Shown here in pieces: positions 62,221-64,000 of a stretch of 64,000 nt of DNA. The notes under the pieces were generated by a model that was not told where the DNA came from, searched no databases, and was given only the letters and a program-made list of their open reading frames with translations. The stretch is taken from contig NZ_CP094537.1 of assembly GCF_022811645.1 (NCBI RefSeq), forward strand, positions 35,925-99,924. The letters run 5' to 3'. This DNA is from Hymenobacter monticola (GTDB taxonomy: Bacteria > Bacteroidota > Bacteroidia > Cytophagales > Hymenobacteraceae). Each line of letters begins with the position of its first letter. Position 1 is the stretch's first letter. A program made the position numbers and the translations under genes.

Positions 62221-63276
62221 CTACTCTACTTCAATCGAGGATAAAAACCGACTCGCACCGAGGGACTTTTGCCCATTGGGACCTACAAGCGCAGTAGCGC
62301 GTGCAATCCAGAAAAAAGAGTCATCAAAGAAAACGATATAAGTAGAGGTATAAAGCCTACCATCCAGCTTTAATGATAACTCAGAAACGATAGCGTCTTT
62401 GTTAGCGAATTTGGTTTTGGTCCTTTTTACCAATTTACAGTCAGTGGACATGTTGCTAAAAAGCGTAAACATTCTTTCAACTGATTGTTGCGCTGCTACT
62501 TGATAATCACCTATAACCTCTCCTTGCGTTATATTAAACGTATTTTTATCTGCATTATCCAAAATACAGTAATATGAAATCGTATTCTTTATCCCTTCTA
62601 TCTCAAGGTTTGCATTGGAAGGATTGAGCTTGAATAAATCAGGAGCAACTGCCGTGATTTTAGTGTTACCCAATTTGACTCTTGACCAGCTCGCGTATTC
62701 CTGGCTTGATACACCCCCCTCATTCTTTAGCTCACTAATGGCTATTGATGACAGTAGTTTGGCAGCATCCGATTTTGCGGCAATATCATCCGGATAATGG
62801 GCCTCTATCACCCAAGAGTATTTTGCGTCATTGATACCAATCCAAGTAAGAAAGATTGTATACCCTTGTATTTTACATTTAGTATCTACTCTGATTGCTT
62901 CGCGACCTTGAATTGTGAGCTTATCCCTTTTTATAAGTACGGTTGACGCATTTCTTACTTTTGAACGGTCCAGATAAGCATCGGCAGATTTGGCTAACTG
63001 GAAGTCCCCCTCTTCATTATAATGCTCCGTGACGCTGTAAGCATTCGTTTCGCCCATTTGAATGAAGGACACCACTGTTGTTCCAACATTATGCGGCACA
63101 GTATTCGGGTTCTTAGAAAATACTCCGGGTGAGTTTAGAATTATGCGTGTAGTACCAACTTTTGCCTTTTTCCAAACAGGTGGCTGACTTTTACTTGCTC
63201 CAAGCGCTACACTAACGCTGATGCACATTACAAACAATGAAAGGCAGAATAAAGGATTTAAGTATTTTTTGCTCAT
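62221..63276 (-). CDS. Exported protein with two homologous domains
   Basis: A 351-residue protein with a signal peptide (to about residue 27). It has two repeats of a PsbP-like-looking domain, first KVGTTRIILNSPGVFSKNPN (about 38-57) then KLGNTKITAVAPDLFKLNPSN (about 204-224), each followed by a long strand-rich region and a helix near LLSSIAIS or RFLSSIEV. Function unknown. Stands downstream of the R-M gene on the same strand but outside that operon. Confidence 0.6.
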   Translation of the reverse strand: MSKKYLNPLFCLSLFVMCISVSVALGASKSQPPVWKKAKVGTTRIILNSPGVFSKNPNTVPHNVGTTVVSFIQMGETNAYSVTEHYNEEGDFQLAKSADAYLDRSKVRNASTVLIKRDKLTIQGREAIRVDTKCKIQGYTIFLTWIGINDAKYSWVIEAHYPDDIAAKSDAAKLLSSIAISELKNEGGVSSQEYASWSRVKLGNTKITAVAPDLFKLNPSNANLEIEGIKNTISYYCILDNADKNTFNITQGEVIGDYQVAAQQSVERMFTLFSNMSTDCKLVKRTKTKFANKDAIVSELSLKLDGRLYTSTYIVFFDDSFFWIARATALVGPNGQKSLGASRFLSSIEVE

Positions 63277-63329
63277 AATTTATATATTTTTAGGAAAACG
63301 CCAAAGGGTATTAGTGAAAGGCAGTCAGG

Positions 63330-63719
63330 TTAACTGCGCATAAATTGACCCGCGATACTCATAAAGCCCAATATTGCCCATATGGCCCATAACAAGCTTG
63401 ACATACTTTTCTTGGGTTTATTGAATGCATAAGAGTAAGTCCTAGCAACACCTAGCACTACTAGCGGTACTATCATAAGTGCCACTGCTCTTCCCATAAG
63501 TGATGATATAAACATCATGGTAAATCGTGATGCATTTCCACCTGTGTTAGGGCCTCTTATGGAATCATAATCCAATATCAATGCCAGTGCCAGCCCAACC
63601 ATCAGTGAGGCAATAGCCATATTCCTCAGCAGCTTCCCGTCTTTAGGAGACTCTTCATGAGTCAACTCCTCGTAGTCTTCCATGTACTTGTCCAGTGAAG
63701 GTATGCCCTTCGCATTCAT
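63330..63719 (-). CDS. Small membrane protein
   Basis: A 129-residue protein starting MNAKGIPSLDKY at 63719: an acidic N-terminus, then three hydrophobic helices (about 33-50, 68-92, 105-124). The longer frame from 63767 is not needed. Not recognised. Confidence 0.55.
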   Translation of the reverse strand: MNAKGIPSLDKYMEDYEELTHEESPKDGKLLRNMAIASLMVGLALALILDYDSIRGPNTGGNASRFTMMFISSLMGRAVALMIVPLVVLGVARTYSYAFNKPKKSMSSLLWAIWAILGFMSIAGQFMRS

Positions 63720-63822
63720 AGGGCAAAAGGGTAGCGTACTCTTTAAATCCAAAATTGGAGGGTGCAAGGTATGTATCCAGCACGATTTTGCACCGTTCTA
63801 GCCCTTCACGCTGAAAACCAAC

Positions 63823-63953
63823 CTGGCTTCAGCAGTGCTGCCACCTAGCCACCCGGCTCCGGGCGGGCGGCGCGTCCGCCCTGGGAGGGCAAAGCGCAGT
63901 GGTGCTCTCCGGCTTTCACTACCCGCTTGGAAGATTTATTGCAAGTAGATTGA
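63823..63953 (+). pseudogene. Remnant of a umuC 3' end
   Basis: Read in two frames, the DNA encodes LASAVLPP..HPAPGGRRV, then after a small deletion WEGKAQWCSPAFTTRLEDLL and a stop at 63951-63953. This matches the last 40 residues of UmuC at 52242 (VASTVLPPAPGGR, WEGKAQWRSPAYTTRLEDLL). The copies differ at many bases, so it is an old relic, not a fresh duplication. It closes the island that begins right after umuC. Confidence 0.82.
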
Positions 63954-64000
63954 CGGTGAAAAAGTCCTCGACAAGAATCAGGCTTACAGCGATTTGATAC

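Overview
The window reads as accessory DNA from a high-GC member of the Bacteroidota, most like Hymenobacter or a relative in the Cytophagales. The reasons are a Bacteroidota-type conjugation operon (TraG, TraI, TraJ, TraK, TraM, TraN), -7 promoter elements of the TAnnTTTG type, weak or absent Shine-Dalgarno sequences, and the general protein style. I see no rRNA, tRNA, CRISPR array, IS transposase or relaxase. A large plasmid or an integrative conjugative element fits; the sequence alone does not decide.

Layout. (1) 1-9056, plus strand: a type IV secretion (conjugation) operon, entered inside traG, with a tandem pair of traI-like genes, a lipoprotein, traJ, traK, traM, a traN whose N-terminal domain is duplicated, and two small membrane proteins. 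(2) 12599-9071, minus strand: one run of six genes, HigB toxin, HigA antitoxin, two unknown proteins, a VbhA-type antitoxin and a Fic protein. Fic and one of the unknowns end in the same basic tail. (3) 12959-15385: a chromate transporter and a doubled DUF1259 (LppY/LpqO) Tat protein. (4) 15698-30202: an envelope and metal-stress block with two PepSY-like proteins, three PAP2 phosphatases, a CusCBA-like tripartite efflux system, a frameshifted lipoprotein, an EamA transporter and a response regulator/histidine kinase pair. Five promoter regions here carry the same 11-bp-spaced direct repeat (CAGAWT), which looks like one regulon. (5) 30295-36975: a tyrosine recombinase with a dyad operator at its promoter, a retropepsin-TonB fusion, an SH3 membrane protein, a STAS protein and an ion channel. 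(6) 37082-47186: a large Ter (tellurium/stress) locus. Its minus arm encodes HAD, PRTase, a PH-like protein and a TerD-domain protein. Its plus arm encodes three TerD, two TerY-like vWA proteins, PP2C, kinase and TerC. (7) 47309-49870: uncharacterised proteins. (8) 50423-63953: umuDC followed by an island of unknown and defence genes, ending at a decayed second copy of the umuC 3' end.

The most interesting system is the minus-strand operon 62146-55381. A single-polypeptide type IIL-like restriction-modification enzyme, a 122-aa unknown protein, a prokaryotic Argonaute that has lost the first PIWI catalytic Asp, and a SIR2 NADase-like protein are spaced 14, 67 and 10 bp apart. This looks like a composite defence operon joining modification-based discrimination with a guide-directed NAD-depleting abortive-infection module. 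It converges on a second unknown operon encoding a PD-(D/E)XK-like protein, a uracil-DNA-glycosylase-fold-like protein and a small acidic protein.
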